Shown here piece by piece: positions 1 through 10,280 of a stretch of DNA of 20,436 bases. The stretch is taken from contig CAXNAD020000395.1 of NCBI GenBank assembly GCA_964200185.2, forward strand, positions 1 to 20,436. Reading direction: 5' to 3'. Numbering within the stretch: position 1 is the first letter of the stretch; each line of letters starts with the position of its first letter. This DNA is from Choristocarpus tenellus KU-1152. Lineage: Eukaryota; Phaeophyceae. A model generated the notes under the pieces. The model made no database searches. It was not told the origin of the DNA and was given only the letters and a program-made list of their open reading frames with translations. The position numbers were made by a program, and so were the translations under genes.

Positions 1-76
1 TAAAAGAACCCATGGGAAGCCAAGCCCCAAATGGACAAACAGGGTAAAACTCGTACCCTCTAAGATACTTACACTC
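1..76 (-). mobile_element. Family A inverted-repeat element, partial copy A1
   Basis: This is the terminal 5' part of family A read on the minus strand. It ends with the family terminus taccctctaagatactt followed by acactc. It aligns to the first part of the full copies at 6773, 8576, 10037 and 14787, including the subterminal block tccatttggggcttgg. The inner side is cut by the window edge, so its full length cannot be judged. It shares the variant cccatggg with the fragment at 12487, suggesting one subfamily. Confidence 0.75.
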
Positions 77-112
77 TTTTTGATATATCAGATTCAGAGA
101 TAAGGGGAATTT

Positions 113-255
113 ATGTCAAAGTATCTGGGGGTGGGTGGTTTGTGAGGGGGCGTCCGTTTCGGTGAAACGACTCTTTTTTTTCCTATACGTGCGACCAAAT
201 CACACCAAAAAGTAAAAAACGGACGCTGACACCCCCACCCCAGGTAATTTGGCTC
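113..255 (+). mobile_element. Family B inverted-repeat element, degenerate copy B1
   Basis: The left end gtcaaagtatctgggggtgg and the G-rich subterminal tract followed by gtccgtttcgg match the clean copy at 18304-18484. Both copies keep an internal block cgtgcgaccaaatcacacc followed by an A-rich tract and cggacgc. The right end has decayed to aggtaatttggctc where the other copy has agatactttgaccc. It encodes no protein and is probably a MITE-like non-autonomous DNA element. No clear target duplication is visible. Confidence 0.7.
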
Positions 256-589
256 TTTAAAAACATTAATTATATAATTATTAGTTGAATTATTTTATTA
301 AAATAATCTAGATTTGGTGAAGTAAAATGGGTCCTTGGTAAATTTGACAAAGATGTGTGATAATTACTGAAATCGATTGTATACCAAATACAAACTTATT
401 TCTAAATAATATTAGGTTTTTGTTCGCGAAGAACAAAAAAACTCTTGAATAGCGAAACATTTACAAATATGACTAAAAACAATATCCTTACAGGGATTAC
501 AGATTTATTACAACAATATTGATTATCTGACTTCTCAAATTATACTGCATCTTAATTTGGAATTTGTTCAGTTGTGGCTCAGATGAGAG
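256..589. other. No feature recognised
   Basis: AT-rich intergenic or upstream sequence with several poly-A/T runs. I see no open frame with family resemblance and no RNA gene. It could contain the promoter of the gene beginning downstream, but no specific element can be assigned. Confidence 0.4.
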
Positions 590-817
590 ATGCGTGGTTT
601 TTACCCAAAAAAACATTTTCCAGAGTGGGAGATCAGCTCCATTATAGTCAACGCGCTACTTTATTGCTCTAGCATCCACATTTTAGTGCACAGTATTGAG
701 CACCTCCCTCTTTCTACCAACACCAAACACAACTACAAGGTCTACTCTAAGAACCCTCTTGATTTTCCGGAGAGCAGTTCATCTACATGCTTTGGAGATG
801 ACAATCTTTCTGTGGAG
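590..817 (+). CDS. Possible first coding exon upstream of the sulfotransferase
   Basis: An open frame of 76 codons runs from an ATG to a strong donor site (gtggag then gtaagg). It ends in phase 0, which fits the phase-0 start of the exon at 2834. The last part, VYSKNPLDFPESSSSTCFGD, looks more like coding sequence than the first part, which is Ile/Leu-rich and could be intronic. A shorter exon beginning after the AG near 740 is also possible. I see no family motif, so assignment to the sulfotransferase rests only on position, strand and phase. Confidence is low. Confidence 0.3.
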
Positions 818-2833
818 GTAAGGACACAGTACATTGTAGCTGTATATTTATTCATCCTCTATCACCATCATACATGGGAAAATCAATGCGTGTATATTGG
901 TAAGATTAATGCAATCCATCTGATATTTCAATTGACTCTGAATGTTGTTAAGGTTGGAGCTTTGGACTAATACACCTCAAGTACTACTGAACATACTAAT
1001 GACATATACATGCACGCACCTATTCAGGGATATTCAAAACCAATTCTCTGGGTGAAATGTCAAGAATTTCAAATGGATAATGCTGCTATGAACTACCCTT
1101 CATTACTTCACTGGCTATTGTGGTATGAGCAGCTAGTTGTAGATATATCGATATGTTTTATAATACGAGTGATATATAGTATCTTGGTTGCAACAAGAAT
1201 TATCCCCCTCCTTGTGCCCACTCTTCAGTCGTTTGCAGTGTTGCATTAACCCATCACCTAACTGCCAGCCCCACTTTGCCCGAAATTTAGGTGATCAATT
1301 AGATAAACCGTAGAAGCAACAACAGATGTGCGGTTGGGTACCCTTATGTTTATGATGAAGGTGTTGTCCGAGGCCTGAAGCATTTTGAAGAAGAGCTAAG
1401 AAGTTGAATTGTTGATAACAGACTGCAAGGGAGAGTAATACTAGGATCCCGTTCACATCATGTACATAGTAACTAATAGCTTCAAATACAATACAAAATA
1501 TTATAGTAGGTGATTTAATAATCAATTCGTGGAAATATGGCATGAAATATTGAAGCCATTTCTAAGCACAAAACATTACGCACCCGTTACCCCCAACAAC
1601 CGGTCTAAGAATTGTTCTGACTTTCTTGGTTCTTGGAACATAACAATTGCTCGTGGGGCATCTTCTCCCTGTGATTGCTGTGTGCTGTGTAAGGTGTAAA
1701 TTTCGAGCACAATACTTGGTGTGATACTACAGGAGTAGCTGCTGCGTTTTGAATGGATACCTCTGTAGGTTGTTTGTACAGTGTTTGAATGGAGATACAA
1801 AATACTTTGATAAAACTGAAGATTTTATTTTAAGACGCAGAATCTGACTCTCTTCTGCACAGTCAAGCCATACCACATGAAATGGTCTCTAGAGTGCAAT
1901 CAATCTTGTCCTAACTACAGAGCTAGCAACTTCTCACCGAATTGGGAACTGTTGCACATATTTCAGGGAGAATCCTAAGGATGCACTGGTACCCTATTTG
2001 AGATTGCAGTGCAGGCTTGCACAACCCCTCCTAGTGTGTAACTTTTTCTATCCAAAGGTTTTCGATGGTGTTGTGGAAGTGGAACCTAGTTTGTGCCTCT
2101 TCGTTTCTCACACTTGACCCTGTAGAGGTATCCTGGTGGAAATACACACACATCGAAACAAGCGCCAAACCTCCCTACAAGTCCCAATCCTCTTGCCTAT
2201 TATCTCACAGTCTACCTCCGTTACTCATTTACCATAGTGAGCCAAAGTGAACAAAGGTACACAGTTTATGCCCATTTTAAAATCTCGTGCAATTCTCCCA
2301 TCTTTCTATGGATGAAGTGCTAAGTTAGTCTTGGGAGCGTTGATTAATATATTGTTTGAAACTTCTTGACACATTTCTGAATATATCCTAATTTGTATAA
2401 ACAATTGGACTTTTGTATACATTTGCTAGAATCATTGAAATGCAACTCCTGATACCCGTCGTTCACTTTGTTTCGCAGCCCGTAAACACTGTTTTTTTCC
2501 AATGCAATCTACCAGCTTAGATAGAATTACAGAAAACTTTTAATTTACAGACAGCGTCACAAGCGCAAGGAACTCTCAAGAACGATTTTACACAGGTTGC
2601 AGTTGACTCTAGGATCCCTTAGAAGCGTCAGTAGTTTTGTACTCTCTGCTTTATCCGACTATCTGGTAGTAGATGGTTATGGAGATAGCATTCCTCTGCG
2701 CCATTAGATGTAAGTGGGGACAGGGTACTCATACTCGTAACTCACCTTCCTCAAAAGTTCTTTGCTGTTTTTTCGGTGTGCTCAGCTGTATGTTTTAATT
2801 GTTCACTTTACTCCTGACCTTTTTATTTCACAG
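818..2833 (+). other. Putative long first intron, no other feature seen
   Basis: The stretch starts gtaagg and ends ttatttcacag, as an intron should. Several open frames of 60-80 codons on either strand lack family resemblance and are broken by stops in the expected frame. An additional short exon could hide here. I see no repeat element of family A or B and no RNA gene. Confidence 0.4.
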
Positions 2834-2982
2834 TTTGGAGCTGTGCATAAATCAGGAACTGTGTTTGGACACCGTTTTCTTAAAGCCATCGTAAAATATT
2901 GCGAGGGTGTTGCAATCGAAGCTGGTGAGCCTGAACGTGCACCACAGGAGTGGAAATGTCGATCGGGTATAACCCGTTTGAG
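2834..2982 (+). CDS. Sulfotransferase exon with 5'-phosphosulfate-binding loop
   Basis: The acceptor is tttatttcacag just before 2834. The exon begins FGAVHKSGTVFGHRF, matching the P-loop-like 5'-PSB motif (K-S/T-G-T) of cytosolic and Golgi sulfotransferases. The Lys and the following Ser-Gly-Thr would bind the 5' phosphosulfate of PAPS. Two donors are possible. The one after 2982 (gag then gtgtgt) leaves two bases over and fits the one-base start of the next exon. The one after 3017 (ggag then gtatgt) looks stronger by consensus but breaks frame with the next exon. I prefer 2982 for that reason. Confidence 0.72.
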
Positions 2983-3237
2983 GTGTGTACAGAGTATGGA
3001 TGTGGCATTTCATGGAGGTATGTATACTTCTGCTTTTTCTCCTTTGAGTGAGGGATACTTTTTATAGTTTTATGCTGTCTTGCAAAGCAGAATTATTTTA
3101 TGGGTAGAATCTCTAGCTTTGTACAGGTCAGATTTCTTGCCCTATACAACTACACAACTCCCCTTTTAGCTCCTTTATACGAAATGGAATGCCCTTCTCT
3201 TGTCACCATTGTCTTTCCGTATCAATTGTGTGTCCAG

Positions 3238-3389
3238 GGAACAGAACGATGAGGATGGTATTGTTATTGGTTTTGCATTTTGCCCACACTTTTCTCCTGA
3301 AGAGGAATGCACTCCCATGAACGATGCTGACCAGGGTAGCGCCAAGATCGTGCACTTCATCAGGAATCCTTTTGATTTGATTCTCTCAG
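3238..3389 (+). CDS. Sulfotransferase exon with 3'-phosphate-binding motif
   Basis: The exon follows the acceptor tgtgtccag and reads EQNDEDGIVIGFAFCPHF, then ends KIVHFIRNPFDLILS. The Arg, Asn-Pro, Asp and final Ser are the signature of the 3'-PB motif, in which Arg and Ser contact the 3' phosphate of PAPS. The donor is ctctcag then gtacaa, giving phase 1. The codon is completed by the first two bases of the exon at 4203. This is the strongest single family match in the gene. Confidence 0.82.
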
Positions 3390-4202
3390 GTACAAAACGA
3401 GGACATGTGTTTTACTCCACCTAATAGCTTTTGCTCTACAATAGTAGGTAGTGTTTCTGTGCAGAACTAAGTCAGTATTTTCCAACATCTTCTGCTGTTG
3501 AGATAAAGGTAGACTAGCTATAATCCTTCTGTGTTGGATCCAATATAGAAGCTTCACCCCGTACATAAGTTTTTTCTTGTGTCAAGTACTCTACGTTTCA
3601 TGATGGTGCCAAATATCGAGAGAAATCACAATTTCGTTAGGGCAGACAGTTATGTGTACCTTATCCCCGTTCCCAATTGCCCGCTGCTGAGTTATCCTTA
3701 TTATCCTTATTCTCGAGCACATTAAAACCTGGCTTGTCACATCATTGTTCGAATCTTGTAGGTAATGATTTAGAACAACTATCTCAGCTCTCTGCAAAAT
3801 AGAGTAAGATGGCATTGGAAACGTTCAAGAACAATAGATGTGAGCTGTGGCTAGGAAGAGCTGAAACAGTCTTTATGAATTATCTTGTCACTAACGTAGT
3901 CTTGAAATGATGTATAACCTAATAAGGGCGATTTTCCCATTAAGAGATGAAAGATTTGTGGCTGACGTATAAGGCAGAGGCCTTGACCAACGTGAGTCCA
4001 TTACGCAGCAAAACTATCCTCATTTGATTGTCCCTTAGAAGTTAAGTCTCGCAGGACTGTCAGCATGTTCAGCCTTTCCTAATTGATGATATACGGTCGA
4101 TGTATACCAGTACCCATCGCTGCGATACATTTCAACTCTCGTCTTCACAAATGTTGTTTTCTAGTGCAAACCTTTGTTACACACTTGGCCATCCTCTTGC
4201 AG

Positions 4203-4277
4203 CATACAACTACCATTTGAGGGGAGCTGAACCATGGGAGAAGAAAGCTGACCGCAAATATGATATACTCTTTCCAG
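4203..4277 (+). CDS. Sulfotransferase exon YNYHLRGAEPW
   Basis: After the acceptor cctcttgcag the frame reads YNYHLRGAEPWEKKADRKYD and ends at tttccag before gtgcat. In related proteins RNPxDxxLSxYxYH is followed directly by a segment of this kind (RGAEPW), so the join from the previous exon preserves a known contiguous motif. Entry and exit are both phase 1. The tyrosine-histidine rich start lies just after the 3'-phosphate motif. Confidence 0.78.
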
Positions 4278-4856
4278 GTGCATAAACATCAAATAGACAT
4301 GACGATGGTGAAAGTTACAAGCAATTGGTTTGGTATCATATCTCATTTGTTTTTGCTAATGTGGGCAATCGCACACTTAGGTACCCCTCACTTTGTTTGT
4401 TGCACTCAGTTCTTCTGAGGTGGACCACATCTCGGTTGTATTAACCTTTCGAAGAAATGCCAGTGATTGTTTACAAACATGTGTGTGAGATAGGCGTCAC
4501 ATTAGTACAACCTGTCAAGAATGGACTTGAGAGATGTTACCAGACCTCACAGATACATGGAAAGAGTACTGCCATATTTCCAGATACTTGTCAACACATT
4601 ACATTTATATCTAAGGTATTATTGCCAAAATATCATCAGGTAGTTGTCTATATTGTATGTGGGCTAGTGTACATTATAAAGAGTACCGTTGTGTATGCAT
4701 TACCGTCCCGTATGTTGATGGGTGTATTCTGAATCCAAGATCGATAAAATTTTAGTCATTCAAAGTACTTGGTAGTTCGTTTACACTGTGTCTTCTTTCC
4801 CAACACTTTTTTCCCTCAGCTTTTCGACCCCTGTTGCTACTGTTGAAACTTCAAAG

Positions 4857-4933
4857 ATACCGTTGAGCCTGTTCAGCACAATATGACTTACCTGGAGATT
4901 TTAAGAGGTCTGGACATGGCTGATGGAATAAAG
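4857..4933 (+). CDS. Sulfotransferase exon TYLEILRGLDMADGIK
   Basis: The frame TVEPVQHNMTYLEILRGLD followed by MADGIK resembles the conserved segment in which a YxExLxxLxxxxGL block precedes the next helix. The donor is aaag then gtgaac, phase 0, which matches the next exon exactly. The acceptor is uncertain. The in-frame choice is aacttcaaag before 4857, a poor site, whereas the strong pyrimidine-rich ccctcag ending at 4819 leads into a stop codon at 4844 in the coding frame. The exon identity is fairly safe, but its left border is not. Confidence 0.6.
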
Positions 4934-6772
4934 GTGAACTGAGAGCTGTTCCTTTTGTCTTGATTTGGTTGTGGTATAGGGAGGCGGAGTGGGACTGGGA
5001 CATGAATTGTATTGGTGTACTTGTGAGAATATGTTGACGAGGAGAAGAAAGTGCAGACACTGTTTAATTTTGTGTATGTAGAAATTCTTAACGTATATTT
5101 TGCTTTTGGTGTCCTAGCTGCATACATTCTAGACAGACTCCACCTCGATCAAAGTTGAAATGAAGACAAGATGAGATCTTCATGCATGGTGGTTGTGATG
5201 CGATCACATTACCTAACGACTTCCACTTGGAATATCACGATTAGGCGATGTTGCTCCTGGCCATTAGAGGTTAGTTGAATGCATCTGAATGTTCCTGCAC
5301 CCCAAAATACAATGCCAGTCCACTACCTCGAACCTTGCTGGCACAGAAATAAATGAACAACAAATGTTGCAATTGTCTTGAAGGAGCTGCAGGGAAATGT
5401 CAAATTTACTATTGTTATGGACATTGTCCCAACTCATACTTTATAAATACTTGTGTAACGTAATAATATTAGTTGTCTTTTCTTAGTACGACAACACCAG
5501 CACTATTTCAACATCTTGCAAGCAGTATATATAGCATTAAATTGCACATGCTTCAATTCTTGCACCCTACACGGGCCTTTATTGCCATGCTGGGTAGGTA
5601 GGTATGGAGAACTGTCTACATTTGGTAATTATATTGTTGTTCAGAACCATCAAACGAAATGGCCATGCTTATTATTGGTATGGCAGAACTAGCTCCAAAG
5701 ATCAAAAACAGTTATCCCTCCAAATGTGATATCTACATTCATGCATTAACAAAAGAGCACCCCTAAGCGATTCTTTGCTTGGCACAACCTCCTGTCAGTA
5801 CTTCGTTTCCTTTCCTTCCATCCCATACACATGCTTGTCAACTTTAACACTGACTTTGTCCAAACAGGAGGAATTGTTAAGCCAAGTGCTCATGTATAGA
5901 TTTTGGATCTGTGACTTACTTTCACGTTAAGAGTGGTCAACAGAGATTCTACATAAATTATAAACACACCACAGGTCACATTTCTTTAACCCAACAATAA
6001 AAAATATTCTGACCCAACTATCCCCTCAGTTGCGTTCCACAACGTATTGTCCCACTACAGTTAGAACACTTTGTTCGGGTTAAAAGTGAAACGTGGTCAT
6101 GGGATCGGGCCATAGTTACAGAGGTTCACAATGGTGTGTGTGGCAGTGCCTATGTACATTACTCATGTCAAAGATAATAATATTGTTAATTTTTCACCAT
6201 TATCTTCAGCGAATTGGTCTTTGAAATATGACCAAATATACACAAGTTTTTGGGATTGATGCATTTGCGTGCTGATTCCATAGCCTAGTTGAACGGACCA
6301 AGTGATACTTTTACATATATTACCTGCTTACCTTATGTGTAGGCTTTGCTCCTATGCATTGTGTATTGGAAGAGACCTAGAATGCAAAATACTGTAGTCA
6401 ATTTTTTTACTTGAAACCTGATATTTGGAATGCATGGAAGCCCTCAAATGATGTATAAGGTATAAAAATTTTCATCTAGAATAAATTACCCTAACTTAGT
6501 TGTCCAGTCTCTTTAAAAAGAAGAGGTATGAAGGCATCACAACATATAATGATAAATGCTTACATGAGAGTAATACCAGTACATAATACACTATTTTGGT
6601 AGTAGCTTCTACAGTGTCGACAACTTGCGGATTCCCACTCAAATACAGTTTTTTTGAGACGATGCATATGAAGGCTGTCATTCTTCTCAGAAAGCCTAAG
6701 CTGTAGATGTATTTTGCGTGACACTTGCTCAATATTTACCTGATGTAGTGTAATTTTCCTTAGTCGTACAAA
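4934..6772. other. Long intron of the sulfotransferase, no gene seen
   Basis: This 1.8 kb lies between the donor at 4934 and element A2. It is AT-rich, with short frames only and no convincing protein motif on either strand. It would form, with A2 at its 3' end, an intron of about 2.1 kb. Confidence 0.5.
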
Positions 6773-7031
6773 GAGTGAAAGCATCTTAGAGGGTACAATT
6801 TTTTCCCTTTTTGTCCATTCGGGGCTTGGCTTCTGACAGGTTCTTTTATGGCATTTTACCTACTCCAAAATGTTTCGGAGTAGGTAAACTGTCTATTTTA
6901 TAAAAGGTGTGTCCAGAATAAGGGTGTCGACATCTCCTAACAAACATGATAGTCAAAATTACATCAAATTTGGAACATTGGATTTTGTCCCCCAAATGGA
7001 TGCGGCTCTACCCTCTAAGATACTTTGACTC
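6773..7031 (+). mobile_element. Family A inverted-repeat element, full copy A2
   Basis: The left end gagtgaaagcatcttagagg is the inverted counterpart of the right end cctctaagatactttgactc. Inside each end lies a second inverted block, tccattcgggg on the left and cccccaaatgga on the right, so the arms extend imperfectly for about 50 bp. The centre holds a palindrome at 6852-6891 with arms tttacctactcc and ggagtaggtaaa. It encodes no protein. It lies at the 3' end of a sulfotransferase intron, 37 bp before the next exon. Its type, a MITE of unassigned superfamily, is inference. Confidence 0.85.
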
Positions 7032-7068
7032 TAAATTCACATATCTGTTGTATTTTCGCCCCACTCAG

Positions 7069-7155
7069 CTGGAAGCGGAAAATATGGAAATGAGTGTACG
7101 TCGCATGGTCTCCGCACACTGTCAGCTGGAAGGACAGGATGAAATATACTACCCT
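7069..7155 (+). CDS. Sulfotransferase exon LEAENMEMSVRRMVSAH
   Basis: The acceptor is ttttcgccccactcag. The frame reads LEAENMEMSVRRMVSAHCQL and continues EGQDEIYYP to the donor gtaagg. Joined in phase 0 to the previous exon it gives GIK-LEAE, like the G-L-x-A-E stretch that follows the same block in related sulfotransferases. A later donor after VRQ (caa then gtatac) is also in phase 0. The exon begins 37 bp after the end of family A element A2. Confidence 0.65.
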
Positions 7156-7164
7156 GTAAGGCAA

Positions 7165-8242
7165 GTATACTGATAATTGCCATGATCTGTGAAAGAAGAG
7201 TTCATTGCGAACCTTGACAATAATCTAGTTGGACGTATCTCTTAGCAATGCTTTGTGTACTACGATAACGAGTGTAATAGTGTGAATAGATAGTGCTGAA
7301 CCTTTCAATTATAATTTCTTGAACAATGTGCAGGCATGAACCTGAGAGTTTTGCAGCAGAGCTATGATTTCTTATGTGTACCTTGTATCTTGGAGATACT
7401 ATTTTGGTTGTGCTTTGTTTCCCCAAACTGAGTAGTGAACGACAAGATTATGGTCCAGTCAGAGCATGGCATGACCGCTTTGTATGATACTCATCTGGAT
7501 TTTTAACGTTATGACTGACCAGATGTGTTCAGCAGTATATCTCCAACGTGGTCGAAACATGTAAAAGCAGACACACTCTGAGTCTTTTTTTAATCTGGCC
7601 CTGAGGTGCAATTGCGAGGGTGAATGTTAGGTTAATATGCTTCAGTTTCTCCATTATCACACGGTGACTTTGAAAAGCATTTCTCCAGAGGTTTAATGGC
7701 GCCCGTACACCTTACTACTACCTCACAAAACCACATAACAAACTGTGGTGCGCACGTAATCCCCACTATAATTGTCGCAATAGGCAATTCTAAGCAGGAC
7801 TAATATTTTTGCTCGCCCTACGAGTGAGTTGGTCAAGGTGGGTTATATATTTGAAGTGGTATTTCTTCTGCTCACTTTGTGATGTTTTCATACACACGGG
7901 CTATTGTTGTAACTTTCTGGAATTTACAAAGGAGGGCACGGTGGGATCCCCGGTCTTTCTTCGACAATGTCCCCTGAATTACATACAGAACTTCCCCGTA
8001 CCTAACCCTTGAAATCAAACTATGTAAGCATAGGAGTCGATGAGTGTGAGGCAGAAGGGTCTCTTGGTCGAAGAAATATACCATAATCGTGACGAGAAAT
8101 ACCAATAGTACTGGTAAATGAGTGTAAGACATCAGAAACATGAAGAGGAGTGTCGAATTGCCGACTGTGTGTGTGGTTGAACCAAGTACACCCTTGAAGA
8201 GTGGTTGAGAGTCCATAGAGATAGGGTGAAATCCTCACCAAG
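7165..8242 (+). other. Intron of the sulfotransferase, with a probable unrecognised exon
   Basis: The flanking exons have incompatible phases (0 leaving, one or two leading bases entering), so at least one coding piece is expected here. I could not pick one out with confidence. Candidate frames near 7440-7500 and 7810-8010 have no family signature. No mobile element of family A or B is present. Confidence 0.4.
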
Positions 8243-8267
8243 TCCAACCATATCTCTCCGTTACCAG

Positions 8268-8571
8268 GTTCAGCGACTTCTTAGGGGATGATGGGCTCAT
8301 ACAATCTTGCCTTCTCTTTCACTTTATTGGCATGCGTGAGGAGCATGCATCCGAGCTCGTGTCTCGGTTATACCCTCCTGATGAATCTGATATAACGAAA
8401 GTTGATCTTTCGCCAAAGAATGGCACCCAGCATATAACAGAAGGCTCATTCGACAAAGAGAATCAGCTCCAGCTCCTGGCAAGAGTAAACTCCTATGACA
8501 AGATCTTGGAGGTGAGGAGGAAAAAAATACCGCTTCTCCCCTTTCTCAAGCTTTGCCATCGTTACCTGTAA
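8268..8571 (+). CDS. Sulfotransferase C-terminal exon
   Basis: The frame reads FSDFLGDDGLIQSCLLFHFI then GMREEHASELVSRLYPPD, and later HITEGSFDKENQLQLLARV. The order RFxDFLGD, LLxFxGM, then a late His-Ile/Val-Thr block is the usual C-terminal arrangement, where the edl block follows the dimer and substrate region. The TAA is at 8569-8571, four bases before element A3. A donor (ttggag then gtgagg) near 8513 offers an alternative exon end at KILE. The acceptor is put after ttaccag, but an earlier AG at 8242 keeps the frame open too. Neither fits phase 0 from the previous exon. Confidence 0.62.
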
Positions 8572-8575
8572 CTTC

Positions 8576-8833
8576 GAGTGAACGTATTTTAGAGGGTACG
8601 AGTTTTGCCCTGTTTGTCCATTTGGGACTTGGCTTCCCTCGGATTTGTTTATGACATTTTCCTACTCTGAAATATTTTGGAGTAGGTAAAATGTGTATGT
8701 TATGAAAAGGCGTATCTGAACTAGGATATTGACACTTCCTAACAAACACGATAGCCAAAATTACGTCAAAATCGTAACTTTGGATTTTGGTCCCCAAATC
8801 GACGCAGCTCTACCCTCTAGGATACTTTGACTC
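8576..8833 (+). mobile_element. Family A inverted-repeat element, full copy A3
   Basis: The termini are gagtgaacgtattttagagg and cctctaggatactttgactc. The internal landmarks match those of A2: tccatttggg on the left, a central palindrome at 8655-8693 with arms cattttcctactc and gagtaggtaaaatg, then a right half with cccaaatcgacgcggctc. The left end begins four bases after the stop codon of the sulfotransferase C-terminal exon, so it would lie in the 3' untranslated region or next intron. No matching target duplication is obvious. Confidence 0.85.
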
Positions 8834-10036
8834 TCACATAGTTCCTCAACCTAGAATAAGGTTGGTGGATAATGCCGTCACCTGGCTGATAGTTCTGTTG
8901 AGCAATTCTCAGGATTATGATCTAGATTGTTTAGCTTTCTCTCCATATTCTGCTTTCCAATCATTGTGTTAATATTGTGCGAACACGAATACATTGGATA
9001 AGTCGAGTTTGGTCTTTGTGCTTCATACCCACGTGGAGACATTCCATAATTCGCCTTACCTTTATTTTGTGTACCCATAGCCTTGTTTTAGTTTAACTAG
9101 AGTGTAAGTCCGAACGGTAGTAATGGTGTATAGTAAGATTTGGTATGGGCGCAAGATTTAGCTTGGAGGGTCGTGTAGTGTATATTTTCGAACATTGAGC
9201 TCGAATAAGCTAGGGGTCAATACATTCGTTCAATCTCGTGTATTGCCAGCAAGTACGTTTCAATAGATCGAGGCAACCCTCGACAATTTCTTGTCTTTCA
9301 TCCCCGCCCTTTCCTCGACTTTAACAAAAATATTGATTGTAGAGAAACTATGGTTTCACGGCTCAATGAAAAACGGCTACAGGGTCCCTCAAACGCGCTA
9401 CTTGAGGCTCTACGGCAGCCTGGGTTACTCATTATAAATATGGGAGTAACATCCGGACTGTTTAGTATCTCTTTATAAAATGCTCATAGGATGTTGAGTA
9501 GGACTACTGTGATGCCTCTTGTCAACTATGGAGGCTCTGTAGCTCTCTCTTCCGTGATCGGTAGCATTGTAGAGCCTTAAATGCGTGCAACTCTTGAAGT
9601 AGCAATGTATCAACACAGGAAAACTTTATACGTTTCACCTAAGCCATTCAATCTTTGTAGGGGTCTACCCGAACCCGACCAAGTATTTGGGGATTTGAAT
9701 ATATTCCACTTGTAATCAACTTTCTCTTGTCTGAAATGGAGGGACCTCATTTTGAAGGTTTTGGTTGTAGAATATGAATGACATCGCCGTTTAGAGTGCT
9801 AGATGTGTGGACTGTGTAATGGTAACACATATTTTTGCCCCACCGACATCTATCTCGTTCTGAACATACAGGCGGAGGCAGCGCTGATCCATGGATTCTG
9901 TAGTAAATGTGAATGGTGTACAAAAGGTTTTGTCGAGAACAATTTTGTTGCTGTATCAGTTAACCCTTTTCGCAAAGTTCCTGTACCTTGTGCAGACTGA
10001 TAAGATGATTTTGGATACAGGATACATTGAAAAAGT
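8834..10036. other. No gene recognised between elements A3 and A4
   Basis: Short frames on both strands show no recognisable motif. The sequence has ordinary complexity, with no LTR, tRNA or tandem array that I can see. A further exon of the upstream gene, if its last exon ends at the gtgagg donor, could lie here, but none stands out. Confidence 0.4.
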
Positions 10037-10268
10037 GAGTGAACGTATCTTACAGGGGATGGGGTTTTTCCTGTTTGTCCATTCGGGGCTTTGCTTTCCA
10101 CGGTTTTTAATTACATTTTACCTGCTCCAAATGTTTTGGAATAGGTCAAATGAATGCGTTATAAACAGATGTGTCCCGAACAAGGTTATTGACATCTCTT
10201 CACACGTTAGTCCATATTACAATGGAACTCAAATGGACGCGGCTTTACCGTCCAAGATACCTGGACTC
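10037..10268 (+). mobile_element. Family A inverted-repeat element, full but decayed copy A4
   Basis: The termini gagtgaacgtatcttacagg and cgtccaagatacctggactc are recognisable but more mutated than in A2, A3 and A6. The central palindrome persists at 10114-10152, with arms cattttacctgctccaaa and ttttggaataggtcaaatg. The copy is about 25 bp shorter than the others, mostly in the right half. Flanks agt (left) and agg (right) are at best a mutated 3-bp duplication. Confidence 0.78.
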
Positions 10269-10280
10269 AGGAACGTGTTG

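Larger units (their letters stand above)
2834..8571 (+). other. Split sulfotransferase gene locus (exons 2834-8571)
   Basis: Six same-strand pieces read in order as one PAPS-dependent sulfotransferase, which would transfer a sulfuryl group from 3'-phosphoadenosine 5'-phosphosulfate to an unknown acceptor, plausibly a glycan or small metabolite. Pieces: 2834-2982 (phosphosulfate loop), 3238-3389 (3'-phosphate motif), 4203-4277 (YNYHLRGAEPW), 4857-4933, 7069-7155 and 8268-8571 (C-terminal helices). Intron phases agree for the first five joins. The phases at 7155 (0) and 8268 (one leading base) do not agree, so an exon between them is probably missing from this model. Introns are long, and the last two bear or adjoin family A elements. 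The order of motifs is as in the Sulfotransfer families. The substrate cannot be inferred. Confidence 0.72.

Noticed and set aside
2983-3017. Donor at 3018 as the end of the HKSGT exon
   Set aside because: Consensus is good, but it leaves one base over while the next exon supplies one, so the frame breaks. The donor at 2983 fits.
3740-3770. tRNA T-arm-like sequence ttgttcgaatcttg
   Set aside because: No matching acceptor, D or anticodon arms can be folded around it on either strand.
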